Assembly (NCBI RefSeq): GCF_048771995.1
Contig: NC_133028.1
Location: 1,580,001-1,644,000, forward strand
Length of the DNA: 64,000 nucleotides
Source: Taeniopygia guttata
Lineage: Eukaryota; Chordata; Aves; Passeriformes; Estrildidae
Direction of reading: 5' to 3'
The first letter of the stretch is position 1, and every line of letters begins with the position of its first letter. Below, piece after piece: positions 43,001-52,191 of the stretch. The translations under genes were made by a program, and so were the position numbers. A model generated the notes under the pieces. It had not been told where the DNA came from. It saw nothing but the letters and a program-made list of their open reading frames with translations, and searched no databases.

Positions 43001-43115
43001 CGGACACGGAGTGATCGTCTGGGGGTGTCAGGGGACATCTCAGCCCCTGCCACCCCCCGGGGACATCCTTACCCATCCGCAGGCTCTGCATCCCGGGCTC
43101 CAGCAGCATCGCCAT
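27428..43115 (-). CDS. HSPA12B: HSPA12B, atypical Hsp70-family protein, twelve coding exons
   Basis: Minus-strand exons 43115-43073, 39525-39425, 36754-36630, 35974-35788, 35532-35428, 35135-35019, 33772-33601, 31799-31713, 31428-31324, 29525-29267, 29081-28978 and 28068-27428 join into 681 aa; human HSPA12B is 686 aa. The actin/Hsp70-like ATPase motifs are present: [16 protein letters not shown] (about 62-77, phosphate 1), [14 protein letters not shown] (about 317-330, phosphate 2) and [11 protein letters not shown] (about 482-492, adenosine). HSPA12 proteins have a divergent Hsp70 ATPase domain and no classical substrate-binding domain. HSPA12B is mainly endothelial and linked to angiogenesis. 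HSPA12A is excluded by neighbours and by the N-terminus [19 protein letters not shown], which resembles HSPA12B. All donors are GT and all phases agree. Confidence 0.97.
28080..28965. repeat. CCAGGGACAAGGGAGGGTT minisatellite
   Basis: Units with GGTTCCAGGGATAAAAGG and GAATTCCAGGGACAAGG fill HSPA12B intron 11. A G-run lies near 28612-28635. Confidence 0.85.
28978..29081 (-). CDS. HSPA12B: HSPA12B coding exon 11
   Basis: Acceptor TGTCCCCAG; encodes [19 protein letters not shown] to THIIQHI. Donor GTGGGG, phase 1. Confidence 0.95.
29267..29525 (-). CDS. HSPA12B: HSPA12B coding exon 10
   Basis: Acceptor GTCCCTCAG; encodes [20 protein letters not shown] to [12 protein letters not shown]. Donor GTGAGG, phase 2. 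Confidence 0.96.
29530..30060. repeat. CATGTCCCCCATCCC repeat
   Basis: Variants of CCCATGTCCCCATGTCCCCC in HSPA12B intron 9. Confidence 0.82.
30098..30112. promoter_or_regulatory. CTCF-like core
   Basis: CCACCAGGTGGCGCC fits the CTCF core consensus closely. It sits in HSPA12B intron 9 between two repeat blocks. Confidence 0.5.
30155..31280. repeat. GGTTTGGGGTCCCAGCCC minisatellite
   Basis: 18-bp units, in frame as GFGVPA/SPGLGSQ-type peptides; about 60 copies in HSPA12B intron 9, ending 45 bases before exon 9. Confidence 0.92.
31324..31428 (-). CDS. HSPA12B: HSPA12B coding exon 9
   Basis: Acceptor CCCGTGCAG; encodes [20 protein letters not shown] (phosphate 2) to LKELYKAS. Donor GTGGGA, phase 1. 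Confidence 0.95.
31713..31799 (-). CDS. HSPA12B: HSPA12B coding exon 8
   Basis: Acceptor GTCCCCCAG; encodes [20 protein letters not shown] to WSEMQA. Donor GTACGA, phase 1. Confidence 0.95.
31855..32430. repeat. GGGATCCACCCCACTTCCAT minisatellite
   Basis: About 20-bp units in HSPA12B intron 7, roughly 28 copies, each usually carrying the GGATCC palindrome. Confidence 0.92.
32825..33480. repeat. TCTCTGGGAATGGGG minisatellite
   Basis: 15-25-bp units in HSPA12B intron 7. Confidence 0.88.
33601..33772 (-). CDS. HSPA12B: HSPA12B coding exon 7
   Basis: Acceptor CCCCGCAG; encodes [20 protein letters not shown] to HPIDSSFRQ. Donor GTGAGG, phase 1. It has a short insert (PPANGAEPP) where mammals vary. 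Confidence 0.95.
33920..34665. repeat. CCAACCACCCAACCAATGACC repeat
   Basis: Degenerate AACCAACCACC-type units with ATGACC spacers in HSPA12B intron 6. The minus strand reads as WLVGWLVG-like repeats, which are not a membrane protein. Confidence 0.85.
34688..34907 (-). mobile_element. CR1 LINE 3' fragment, antisense
   Basis: GTTTGGGTTGGAAGGACCTT, GCCACGGGCAGGGACACCT and GTCCAACCTGGCCTTGG are the reverse complement of the CR1 3' end. HSPA12B intron 6. Confidence 0.85.
35019..35135 (-). CDS. HSPA12B: HSPA12B coding exon 6
   Basis: Acceptor CCCGGCAG; encodes [20 protein letters not shown] to [10 protein letters not shown]. Donor GTGGGG, phase 0. Confidence 0.95.
35177..35350 (-). mobile_element. 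CR1 LINE 3' fragment, antisense
   Basis: AATGGTTTGGGTTGGGAGGG and CCTTGGACACTTCCAGGGAT in the CR1 antisense order. HSPA12B intron 5. Confidence 0.85.
35428..35532 (-). CDS. HSPA12B: HSPA12B coding exon 5
   Basis: Acceptor TCCCGGCAG; encodes [20 protein letters not shown] to RFFKQHAVQ. Donor GTGGGG, phase 0. Confidence 0.95.
35788..35974 (-). CDS. HSPA12B: HSPA12B coding exon 4
   Basis: Acceptor CTTTGCAG; encodes [20 protein letters not shown] to [10 protein letters not shown]. Donor GTGAGT, phase 0. Confidence 0.96.
36118..36505 (-). mobile_element. CR1 LINE 3' fragment, antisense, ~390 bp
   Basis: CTGGGAGGGACCTTGAAGAC, CAACCTGGCCTTGGGCACTT, CCAGTCCCTCTCCAGCTCTC and CTTCTCCAGGGGAACATTCC in CR1 antisense order. 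It is the longest CR1 copy here, in HSPA12B intron 3. Confidence 0.85.
36630..36754 (-). CDS. HSPA12B: HSPA12B coding exon 3
   Basis: Acceptor TTGCCTTCCAG; encodes [10 protein letters not shown] and [19 protein letters not shown] (phosphate 1) to AIHMM. Donor GTGAGG, phase 2. Confidence 0.96.
36840..37125. other. Unique intron DNA
   Basis: HSPA12B intron 2. I see nothing recognisable. Confidence 0.5.
37130..37610. repeat. CCAAGGGACATTGTCCCAGG repeat, ~70 and ~140-bp periods
   Basis: CAAGGGACATTGTCCCAGGT recurs near 37153, 37292 and 37432, with a variant near 37503. GTCACCCAACCAAAATC spacers lie between copies. Confidence 0.85.
37690..38130. other. Unique intron DNA
   Basis: HSPA12B intron 2 between two repeat blocks. 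It contains CTCGTTAACTTTTAATGTCC and GGAATGTGC. No exon was recognised. Confidence 0.45.
38135..39410. repeat. CCTTACTGGGACCCCACAA minisatellite
   Basis: Units of about 29-32 bp of the form GGCCTTACTGGGAACCCCAC. A higher-order duplication is visible: the block at about 38886-39020 recurs at about 39124-39260. HSPA12B intron 2. Confidence 0.9.
39425..39525 (-). CDS. HSPA12B: HSPA12B coding exon 2
   Basis: Acceptor ATGTCCCCAG; encodes [20 protein letters not shown] to LTLSQSP, a Ser/Pro-rich N-terminal segment as in mammals. Donor GTGAGT, phase 0. Confidence 0.92.
39545..39850. repeat. Four copies of a ~60-85-bp repeat
   Basis: Units contain CAGGACATCCCGATGGA and ATCCAGGTGGGAAGGGA. HSPA12B intron 1. 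Confidence 0.85.
39893..40040 (-). mobile_element. CR1 LINE 3' terminal fragment, antisense
   Basis: AAATCATGGAATTGCGGGAT, then GGTTGGAGTTGGGAAGGTCC and CCATGGGCAGGGACACCTTC. HSPA12B intron 1. Confidence 0.8.
40045..41385. other. Unique HSPA12B intron 1 DNA with clustered AT-rich motifs
   Basis: Homeodomain-like TCCAATTAGCAGCC and CATTAATTAATCACC at about 40461-40490. Four tandem GATCCAGCCGG copies at about 40669-40712. CCATAAATATTTGATCCC lies near 41207. No exon seen; regulatory role is inferred only. Confidence 0.4.
41390..42930. repeat. GATCAGGTTTGGGATGGCGG minisatellite, 1.5 kb
   Basis: About 19-bp units with variants GAGTGTGAGATGATGGGATC and GATGAGGTTTGGGATG, in HSPA12B intron 1. It ends 140 bases before the start-codon exon (downstream of it on the minus strand). 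Confidence 0.93.
43073..43115 (-). CDS. HSPA12B: HSPA12B coding exon 1
   Basis: The exon spans 43130-43073 after acceptor CTTTTCCAG, so a noncoding first exon must lie upstream. ATG at 43115-43113; encodes [14 protein letters not shown] plus one base. Donor GTAAGG at 43072. Confidence 0.85.
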
Positions 43116-43139
43116 GGCCTCACTGCCCACCTGGAAAAG

Positions 43140-45680
43140 GGACAAAATCCATCCCTGTGTCCCCTCGGTGGCACAGGGGTGGCCACGGTGTCCCCTCAGT
43201 GTCACCCCGGCCTTGACTCCCCCAAAAACACACAGGGGATGAGGCTGAGATCTGTAGGGTTGGCAGGAGGGGACCCCAAATCCCAGCTCACAACGGGGTG
43301 TGGCTGTCCCCGTTTGGGGCACACGCGATTGTCACCGTCCAGAGTGTCCCCAGCTGTCACAGCCACTGAGGGGACAGGGACCCGAGTTCCTGTCACCGAG
43401 CAAGTCGGACAGATGTGCAGGATACAGATGTGCAGGCTGGAAATTGCTGTTCCTGCACATTTTTACCCTCAACCAAAACCCTTTTTGCGGGGGGAACTCA
43501 TTTAGGAAAAATCCCAATTTATTTTCTTGATGGAAGCGCGGTGGCCAAAGGGATCCCAGCTCTTCCCAGGGATTCTAACCCAGCCTGAACCAGCTCCAAA
43601 TCTTCTTCCTGGGATAACCCCCCAGCTCCTGGCTCCCTTCCTGAGCCCACAGCCTCCCGCCACCCCCGAGCCCCCCAGCCCGCGCCGGCCGCTCTCATCC
43701 CACAAATCCAGAGGCTCGGGATAGGGCTGAGCTCATCGGGAGAGGCCTCCCCGCCAGCCAAACCCACCCACGAGCTGCTGGCCCCACAGCCTCCCCTCTT
43801 CCCAAAAAAATCCCCCTCAGGATACGGACAGCAGGTGGGGAGGCTTTCCCTGGAATGGGGGGTCCAGCTCTGGCCACCCCAGAGCTGTGGGCAGGGAAGG
43901 CCGTGCTGGTGGCCCTGGGATGACACATGGGGGGGTCCTGGGGGTGGTCCAAGGGTTTTTTTCCACCAAAATGGGTCTTTCCAGGAGGTTTTCCTGCAGG
44001 AAGTCAGCCCCCAGCTCTGGGATTTGTGTCCTTTTCCAGCTGCCTGGGACTCAGGTTGCGGTTTGGATGTGCAGGGATGTCCCCAATGTCCCCAACCCTG
44101 TGGTCTGAGAGGGACACACCAGCCCTTGGTGGCTCGGTGGCTTCGTTCCCTGTCCTCCATGGCCATGGGGGGTCCAGGGGGTCACTCCGGGGTCTGTGCT
44201 GACCCTCAGGCTCCGGGTGGCCAAAATCCTCCTTCTCCAGGCCTGGCAGGGGGTGGCCAGCAGCCACCTTTGTCCCCAAGGTGCCATTCCCCTCCCAGGC
44301 GAGCAGGGTGGGTGGCCTCAAGCCCCCGAGTGTCCCCCAGCACCGGGCAGTGACCATGCTGTTGTCACCCAGGGGACACAGGACGAAGTCCCCGACTCTG
44401 GGGGTCCCTCCCGGGCTCCCTCCGGCCGGAGCAGCGATTTTGAGGATTTTCCACCATTTCCTTCTCTGCGGGGGCTCACGGAAACGGGGAAAGGAAACAA
44501 AGTTTGGGACGGGATCAGGGTGGAGCAGCCAGGAGCGACACCGGGGCTGTGGCACGGCCAGGAGTGGCACGGGGACACCGGCTTGGCCGGGCGTGGTGAC
44601 CCCACAAACTCGGGGTGACCCCACAAACTCGGGGTGACCCCACAAACTCGGGGTGACCCCGCGGGACACCTGGGAGGCTCAGGGCAGCTGTGGGGCTCCG
44701 ATCCAGCTGTGCTGGGACAGAAGGAGCTGTTTGTCCCCACATCCCCGCTGTGCCAGGGCTGAGCATGGCTCTGGGGTTGGGGACCCCCCAAATCCTCCCT
44801 GGAAGCTGTTGGGGTTCCCTGGAGCCCATCCCGCTCCCCTCGTCCGTGACTGGGACACAGCAGGCAGCCAGAGGTGTCCCCTGCATGGTGCTGGCGTATT
44901 GTCGCGCTGTCCCTGTGGTGTCCCCGATAGTCCCAGCGGTGTCCCCCAGGATGGGACACACGGGGAAAGTGTCCGAGTGTCCATCCCCACTCCCCGCCGT
45001 GCCCACAGCCCCCCAATTCCCACTGGGGAGAGGCCGCGGAGTCCTGCCACCACCCCCCCAACCCCGGTGTCCCCAAACCGGGCAGAGACCCCAGGGTGGT
45101 GCCACCCTCACCTCGGCCAGGGGACAGAGCTGCTCCCCACGTCCCCTCGCCCGGCTCCCGCCACCCCCGCCGGCCACTCACCGCTGTGGGGGGCACACGG
45201 GTTTTGGGGACACCTCGGTGCAGCCCCCGCTGTGTCACCCGCCGGGCTGGTGGCAGGAGGTGCCCGCGGCTCTGTCCCCGCGGCTCTGTCCCCGTCGGGG
45301 CCCCGCGCAGCCCCCCGCGCTCCGGCTTCCTCCCACTCCCTGTCCCGGCCCAGGCAGCGCCTCAAATTGCAATTCCAGCTGCAGATGTGGGAGCGGGAGC
45401 GGCGGGAGGAGGAGGAGGAGAAGGAGGAGGAGGCAGGGCCAGCCGCAGTCCCGCCGGCAGCGGAACCTCCGCTCCCCGCCCGGCCACGGCCACCGAGGGG
45501 GGACAAGGGTCCCGAAGCGGCCGGGAGGGGGGACACGCCACCCCCACACCCCCACAAGTGTCCCCCTGAGTTTGTGTCAATCGCTCTGCCGGGTTTGTCG
45601 CTGGGAGTGTCCCGGGTGACATCGGCTCTGTCCCCACATCCAGCCCCATCCCGGCTCCGGAGCTCGGGGTTATCCCGGGA
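43140..45680. other. Mostly unique DNA upstream of HSPA12B; CpG-rich 45100-45680
   Basis: No exon is recognised. The CpG-rich end (with a GGAGGAGGAGGAG run near 45405) is a plausible HSPA12B promoter or first-exon site, since the exon holding its ATG starts with a splice acceptor. Three CCCCACAAACTCGGGGTGA copies lie near 44600-44655. Confidence 0.4.
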
Positions 45681-45684
45681 TTCT

Positions 45685-46330
45685 CCTCCCGCCGTCGTTC
45701 CCGGTCCCAAAGGGGGTCCTGGATCCGGGAAGCAGAGCCGGGGGGTCCCGGGAGTGGGATCTGGTCCGGAAATCCCATATTTGGGATCTGATCCAGGAGT
45801 CCCAGATTTGGGATCAGAGCCAGGGGATCCCAGGACTGTGATCTGATCTGGAAATCCCAGATTTGGGATCTGATCCAGGAATCCCAGTTTTGGGGTCAGA
45901 GCTGGGGGGTCCCGGGAGTGGGATCTGAGCCGGGGATCCCAGATTTGGGAACAGAGCTGGGGGGTCCCGGCAGTGGGATCTGAGCCAGGGATCCCAGATT
46001 TGGGATCAGAGCCGGGGGGTCCCAGAAGTGGGATCTGAGCTGGGGATCCCAGATTTGGGATCAGAGCCAGGGGGTCCCAGGAGTGGGATCTGAGCCAGGG
46101 ATCCCAGATTTGGGATCAGAGCTGGGGGCTCCCGGGAGTGGGATCTGATCTGGAAATCCCAGATTTGGGATCTGATCCAGGAATCCCAGTTTTGGGACCA
46201 GAGCCGGGGGGTCCCAGGAGTGGGATTTGATCTGGAAATCCCAGATTTAGGATCTGATTCAGGAATCCCAGTTTTGGGATCAGAGCCGGGGGATCCTGGG
46301 AGTGGAATCTGATTGGGGGATCCCAGATTT
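45685..46330. repeat. Inverted repeat, left arm (GGGATCTGAGCCGGGGATCC array)
   Basis: A tandem array of GATCCCAGATTTGGGATCAG and GGGGGTCCCGGGAGTGGGAT. Its outer 75 bases (GCCGTCGTTCCCGGTCCC, then GGATCCGGGAAGCAGAGCCG) are found in reverse complement at 47908-47983 with three differences. Confidence 0.85.
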
Positions 46331-46489
46331 GGGATCCAGATTTGGGATCAGATCTCTGAGACCCCAAGGGAAGGAAGCACACAAAGGGTCTGTCCTGTCA
46401 TTCCCAAAAATCTCCACAATGGGAAGAATTCACCCGTGGGAGCCTCAAAAGCACAGGCAGAACATTGGGATTGTTCCCACATTCGAGAT

Positions 46490-46880
46490 ATTTGGGATCA
46501 TTCCCAAAATCGAGATATTTGGGATCACCGAGTTGAGGTAGTTGGGAGCGCTGAGATAATTGGGATGGTTGAGATCATTGGGATCATTTGGATCTTTGGG
46601 GTTGCTGAGATTGCTGGGATCGCTGAGATAATTTGGGTTGTTTAGATTATTAGGATGACTGAGATAATTGGGATTGTTGGGGTCCGTGACAACATTGGGA
46701 TCGGCGAGACCGTTTGGAACGTTGGGAAAATTGGGATAATTTGGATCACGGAGATTGTTGGGATAATTTGCCTCATTGGGGTCGCTGAGATCATTGGGGG
46801 TTTGGGATCATTGAGGGCTGGGATCATTTTGTTTGCTGGGAACACCGAGATCATTGGGATCATTGGGATCAAGGCCCTGG
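46490..46880. repeat. GAGATNATTGGGATC repeat in the loop of the inverted repeat
   Basis: Degenerate units such as GAGATCATTGGGATCATT. 46880-47510 is largely unique with no gene seen. Confidence 0.75.
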
Positions 46881-47512
46881 GATCATTTGGGATCAAGGTC
46901 AGGAAGGCCCTGGCGGCCTGGAGCGGGACGTGCCAGCTGTGACCATGGGGGTGACACCGCTGAGGGGACAAAGGGGCACCTCCTGAGCCAGGGGACCTCC
47001 AGACCCCAAAGGGGACAGCCAGGGGATGTCGGAGCGGCATTTGGGATTATCCTGGGGCTCTACTGGGATTTTTTGGGCCTCCAACCCCCCCAGCCCTGCC
47101 TGGCACCGCTGCCCCGGAGCCGGGGAAGGTTCTGGAGGGGGGGACAGGGACAAGGGCGGGGGCTCCGCCCGTGTTTGCGTCCCTGGCGCCCCGACAGGGA
47201 TGAGGTAGCGCTTTCCGGGAATTGAGGCCCGGCCCATGGAAATGCTGCGGGGACAGGAAACCCGGGATGAGGACGGAGAAACGGGGCTGGAAGCGAGGCC
47301 AGAGCCCAGCCCAGACCCACAGCCGGTGGGGACAGCCATGTCCCCCACCAGGACATGGGGGTGGCATCACGTCCCTAACTGGGGAGCTGGGGACAGCGTG
47401 TGGACAGCCCCTCCCGTCCCGCCCAGTGCTCCCAGTTTGCTCCTTCCCAGCTTTTTCTGGGGACAAACTGCACCTTCCTGGGCTGGGACCTGCAGCGGGC
47501 TGAGGGGAATCG

Positions 47513-47556
47513 TCGTCATCATCATCATCATCACCATCATCATCTCCACCACCACC
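47513..47556. repeat. (CAT)n/(CAC)n trinucleotide run
   Basis: TCATCATCATCACC followed by CCACCACCACC at the inner edge of the right arm. Confidence 0.9.
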
Positions 47557-47564
47557 ATCACTCC

Positions 47565-47983
47565 CATCCTGGATCAGATCCCAAATATGGGATTCCTGGA
47601 TCAGATCCCAAATCTGGGATTCCTGGATCAGATCCCAAATATGGGATTCCTGGATCAGATCCCAAATCTGGGATTCCTGGATCAGATCCCAAATATGGGA
47701 TTCCTGGATCAGATCCCAAATCTGGGATTTCCAGATCAGATCCCACTCCCAGGACCCCCCAGCTCTGATCCCAAATCTGGGATCCCTGGCTCGGATCCCA
47801 CTCCCAGGACCCCCCAGCTCTGATCCCAAATCTGGGATCCCCTGGCTCAGATCCCACTCCCGGGACCCCCCGGCTCTGATCCCAAATCTGGGATCCCTGG
47901 CTCGGATCCCACTCCCGTGACCCCCCGGCTCTGCTTCCCGGATCCAGGATCCCCCTTTGGGACCGGGAACGACGGCGGGGAGG
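47565..47983. repeat. Inverted repeat, right arm
   Basis: GATCCCAAATCTGGGATTCC and CCCCCCAGCTCTGATCCC array, the reverse complement of the left arm, ending with the unique flank CCGGGAACGACGGCGGGGAG. Confidence 0.85.
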
Positions 47984-47989
47984 AGCTGG

Positions 47990-48540
47990 ATAAACCGGGA
48001 TGAGGGACATTGTCCCCACCACCACACCGAGGTGACCCCAAGGCCGAGGGGACCCCGCGAGGAGAGGGGTGCAGCCCCCCACACACCCCCACACCCCCCC
48101 GACCCCCGGTCCCGGAGCTCCGGGAGCAGGGCTGGATCCCGGCCAGCCTGGGAAGGGCTGGATCGCTTCCTTCCCCCGCCCCGCCAAGGGCACGGTGCCC
48201 GCGGGGACGCGGTGCCACCCAAATTCCCAAATTCCCGGCGGCCATCCCATTGTCCCATCCCAAACCTGCCATTCCCGCACCCCCGGGGTCCCCCCGCTGT
48301 CCCCTCCCCACCCCAGCGCTGTCCCCGGGAGGGGAAATTTGGGGGATTTTGGGGTTGGAAAGCCCCGGGAGCCCCCGGAAAGCCCCGAGCTCGGGGGCAC
48401 CCGCGGGCACCGCGCGCCGGCCTCAGTTTCCCCTGGGCGCGGGTGTCGTGTACACGCGTGTTCTTGCACACATGTGATGTCCGCAGCCCTGCACACGCGT
48501 GCACGGATTCTTGCACGTGCGCGTGGTCTTGCACAAACAG
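47990..48540. other. GC-rich unique DNA
   Basis: No gene recognised. Long frames reflect high GC. Confidence 0.4.
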
Positions 48541-48544
48541 CCCA

Positions 48545-48965
48545 TGACCTCGCACAGACACACGCGTGTGCACATCCCATGTACGCACACACACACATGT
48601 GCACACTCCGTGTACACGCACACACGTGTGCACACACCAATTCACACACATGTTGTTGCACACACACACAAGTGTGCACATGCCCTTTCACACATTCCAC
48701 GTGCGCGCACATGCAAACATGCACACACACACATGCACACTCCATGTGTGCACAACCCCCGTTTGCACACACATACAGTGCGCGCACACGTGTTCACATG
48801 GACACCATGAGCACACACATGTGCACACGCAAATGCACACACACACACACACACGTGTACATACACCCCATGTGCACACACACACTCACACACCTGGACA
48901 CCACAGCCATGTGCACCCACGCACACGTGTGCACACACAGACACACCCACCGTGGGCACACACAC
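48545..48965. repeat. (CA)n-rich tract with GTGCACAC variants
   Basis: Alternating purine-pyrimidine CACACGTGTGCACAC for about 400 bp, a potential Z-DNA former. Confidence 0.92.
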
Positions 48966-48984
48966 CTCCACCCTTCCCCTCGTG

Positions 48985-49770
48985 GTGCCCCTCCTGTCCC
49001 CTTCCCGGGTGTCCCTTGCTGTGCCATGATGTCCCCAAGCCCCCCGTGTCCCTGTGTCCCTTCCCGGGTGTCCCTGGCCATGCCGCGGTGTCCCCCTGTC
49101 CCCATGTCCCCTCCCGGGTGTCCCTTGCTGTGCCATGATGTCCCCAGCCCCCGTGTCCCCGTGTCCCCTCCAGTGCAATGGTGTCCCCAAGCCCCCGTGT
49201 CCCCGTGTCCCTTCCCGGGGTGTCCCTGGTCATGCCATGATGTCCCCAAGCCCCCCTATCCCCGTGTCCCTTCCCGGGGTGTCCCTGGTCATGCCATGGT
49301 GTCCCCCAGCCCCCGTGTCCCCGTGTCCCTTCCCGGGGTGTCCCTGGTCGTGCCATGGTGTCCCCGAGCCCCCGTGTCCTCGTGTCCCCTTCCCGGGGTG
49401 TCCCTTGCTGTGCCATGGTGTCCCCAAGCCCCCCGTGTCCCCGTGTCCCTTCCCGGGGTTTCCTTGGCCGTGCAATTGTGTCCCCAGCCCTTCGTGTCCC
49501 CATGTCCCCTCCCGGGGTGTCCCTTGCTGTGCCATGATGTCCCCAGGACCCTCGTCTCCCCATGTCCCCTCCCGGCGTGTCCCTGGTCACGCCATGGTGT
49601 CCCCAAGCCCCCGTGTCCCCGTGTCCCTTCCCGGGGTGTCCCTGGCCGTGCCATGATGTCCCCAAGCCCTTCGTGTCCCCGTGTCCCCTCCAGTGCCATG
49701 ATGTCCCCAAGCCCCCCGTGTCCCCATGTCCCCTCCCGGGGTGTCCCTGGCCGTGCCGCGGTGTCCCCCA
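48985..49770. repeat. CCCGGGGTGTCCCTGG minisatellite, ~57-60 bp
   Basis: Units contain GTGCCATGATGTCCCCAAGC and CCGTGTCCCTTCCCGGGGTG. Frames on both strands are open. Confidence 0.9.
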
Positions 49771-51235
49771 GCCCCTCCTGAGGAAGAGGAGGGCGAGGAG
49801 GAGGAGGCAGCTGCGATCCATTACCGAGAGGCGGGGGCTGCTCCGGGGGTCCCGCCGGGCTCCCCCTGCTCCAGAGGCTCTTCCCGGCCCCGGGTCAGCC
49901 GGAGTTCTCCGGGAAAGGAAAACAAACCGTGAGGGGCGCGGAACGGGGGGGCTGCAGCCGCGCTGCCTCGGTGGGGTCCCCAATTGGGGGGATTGGGGTC
50001 TCCAGGGCACCTCGCCGTGCCCAGGTGTGTCTCCGCGGTGACAGTCGCCACCCCGCTGTCCCTGACCCGGCAAAGCCACCCCGGGGGGCTGCGATGGGAC
50101 CCTTCCCTCCAGCGGGAGCCGGGATTTGGGAATGGAGGATCCAGTGGGGGCTGCAGCCTGGAAATGATTTTCCACAGGGATCTTTATCACCTCTTGTGAG
50201 GGGTTAAATCCAGGAATTCCCGTCCTGGAGATGAGGGAGGGAAAAGTGATTCCCACCCGCTCTGGGATCTGTCCCCATTGTCCCGCTGTGGCTTTGCCAC
50301 CCCACAGCATCATTCCCATTTCCCACATATCCCACTCCTCACTATCCCAAGCGTTCCCTTTGCCCCTGCCCCTCTGGAGCACCCCAAACTCAGGGATCCC
50401 TCCAGCTGGACGAGGCCAGAGGGATTTGGGGAGCCGGGAATTCCCCCTGGATCTCACAGCCCCCCTCAGTCACTCCTTTGGGATGAAAATTGAGGATTTG
50501 GGAGGAAAAGAGCTCTTCCCATTCCCCCGCATCCCTGCGGCAGGAAAAGGGGGGGCTCCTGCCTCCTCCAGCTGCCAGGACTGATGGTTCAGGTCCTGAA
50601 AAGCGTGAAAAGTGCAAAAATGAGGAGCAAAATGCAAAACGATGTCGCAAAGCGGGAACACAGATTGGGAACACGGATCAGCCGCCGCAATTCCCGCGTT
50701 CCCGGCAGTGCTGGAAGTGAGAGCGGTGCCGGGGACATCGATGTGACAGCGGCCATCCCTGAGTGATGTTAAACACATCCTGCACTTTGGGATCCTCATC
50801 CCTATCCCAGGAATGTTCAGGAGGGGGTGGGAGCAGTCAGGAGCATCCTGGACCTCCCCCCCCCCCACCAAGCAGCCAAAGATTCCCAAAGTTTTGGCTC
50901 TGAGCGCTGGAGAAGGGAAAAATGTCCCCGTGTCCCATTGGGTGACAGCCCTGGGGTGTCCCCCTGGAGCTGGGCACCCCTTAGGGAACACCGGGATGGG
51001 GGAGGATGCCTCGAACATTCCCAGCCAAGCTGCTTTCCCTGAACTCCCCCGCGAGCGCCGGGAGTTCCAAGCCGCGGTTTTCCTGCCAGGAGTTTTGGTA
51101 GGAACGGTCTTTTCCTGCCAAACTGCGATGTTCCCAACCCAAAGCTGCTGTTCTTGCTCCTCGCCAAACCTCCCACGGATGGGAAAAGCCGTTTCTCATC
51201 CCACGCTCCGTCCCTATGGAATTGCCCCACCGGGA
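49771..51235. other. Unique DNA with one candidate exon-like segment
   Basis: 49771-49932 (+) would read PPEEEEGEEEEAAAIHYREA to GKENKP and a stop after a CCCCCAG acceptor. The opposite strand reads MDRSCLLLLALLFL. Neither is confirmed. CpG-rich to about 50100. 50560-50770 is unusually A-rich unique sequence. No gene is called. Confidence 0.3.
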
Positions 51236-51239
51236 TCTC

Positions 51240-51355
51240 CCGGCACCAAGGGGCTCATCCCAAGGATCCCAAGGGGCTCATCCCAAAGATCCCAAGGGGC
51301 TCATCCCAAAGATCCCAAGGGGCTCATCCCAACGATCCCAAGTGGCTCCTGGGGG
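51240..51355. repeat. AAGGGGCTCATCCCAAAGATCCC repeat
   Basis: Five copies of about 24 bp. Confidence 0.9.
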
Positions 51356-51775
51356 TCCGGTGGGTGGGAAAAAGGGACAGAGCCACAACCCCCAGGGGAA
51401 ACGAATCTTTGGGTCTGTGGGATGATTTTCCACCAGGAAAATCCCATCCCAGCAGCACCACGAGTGGGAGTGAGGAGGAATTTTTGGTGGTACCAGGCAG
51501 CTCCAGAGGGTGGGAATGTCCCCCTGGAGCTGAGTTGGGAGAGGAGGGTTTGATCCCTCAGGATTGGGGCCGGGATGGAACAAAGGCACCTCTGCATCCC
51601 TGTGCTCCAGCATTCCACGGCCTGCCGTGCTGGAGTTCTGGGTGCTGAGAATTCCAGGTTTTCTGTGCCAGCAGGCACTGACCCCCAGGAGAACACTGCA
51701 TTGAGCTGAGGACGTGGAGAAGCTTCCAAAATGGAATGATAGAACTGGGATTGTGGGTGTGGAGTTGATTGGAAG

Positions 51776-52191
51776 TGTGTGATATCACAGGGTGGAAAAT
51801 TTAGAGTTTAAGGTTTTAGAATATACCAATATACAGGGGCAAGATGGAGGTTTTAGGGTGGAGGCTGCTCCTTCTTCCTCACCCTCTCCATGGGTCTGGG
51901 TGGTTTTGTGTAATTGGACAGAAAAGTCCCAGTTGAGAATTCGAGTGATCAGTTATTGGGTTAAAAGTGAACATAATTTAGGTGTCATTTCTGAATTGGA
52001 CAGTTTAGCCCTAAAAGGCCTCACAACAAGAGAGAGTTGGACATTTTGTGCCTTGCTGGGGAAATGCTGCGGAGCTCACGGCCGCAAGACTGCAGCACAG
52101 ACACGAAAAATAAACACCCGAACCTGAACGTGAAACACCATCTCAAGTGCCTTCAATGCCAACCTCAGCAGAAGGAAACCAAAAACCAACA
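51776..52191 (+). mobile_element. Solo LTR of an endogenous retrovirus
   Basis: An AT-richer island of about 415 bp starts TGTGTGATATCACAGGG and ends CCAACA, with AATAAA at 52109-52114 followed by a short R/U5-like tail. GTGGAAAATTTAGAGTTTAA resembles passerine ERV LTRs as I recall them. No gag/pol/env remnants adjoin it. No clear target-site duplication was found, so the ends may be off by a few bases. Confidence 0.65.

Noticed and set aside
27428-43115. HSPA12A as the identity of the Hsp70-like gene
   Set aside because: The N-terminus and the neighbours C20orf27 and SPEF1 fit HSPA12B.
45096-45846. Plus-strand frame with an EEEEEKEEE stretch as a possible gene
   Set aside because: GGAGGAGGA repeat in a CpG island; no homologous domain and no consistent splice sites.
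47047-48787. Minus-strand frames of 544 and 409 codons
   Set aside because: They cross the (CA)n tract, the inverted repeat and unrelated unique DNA. No domain or splice support.
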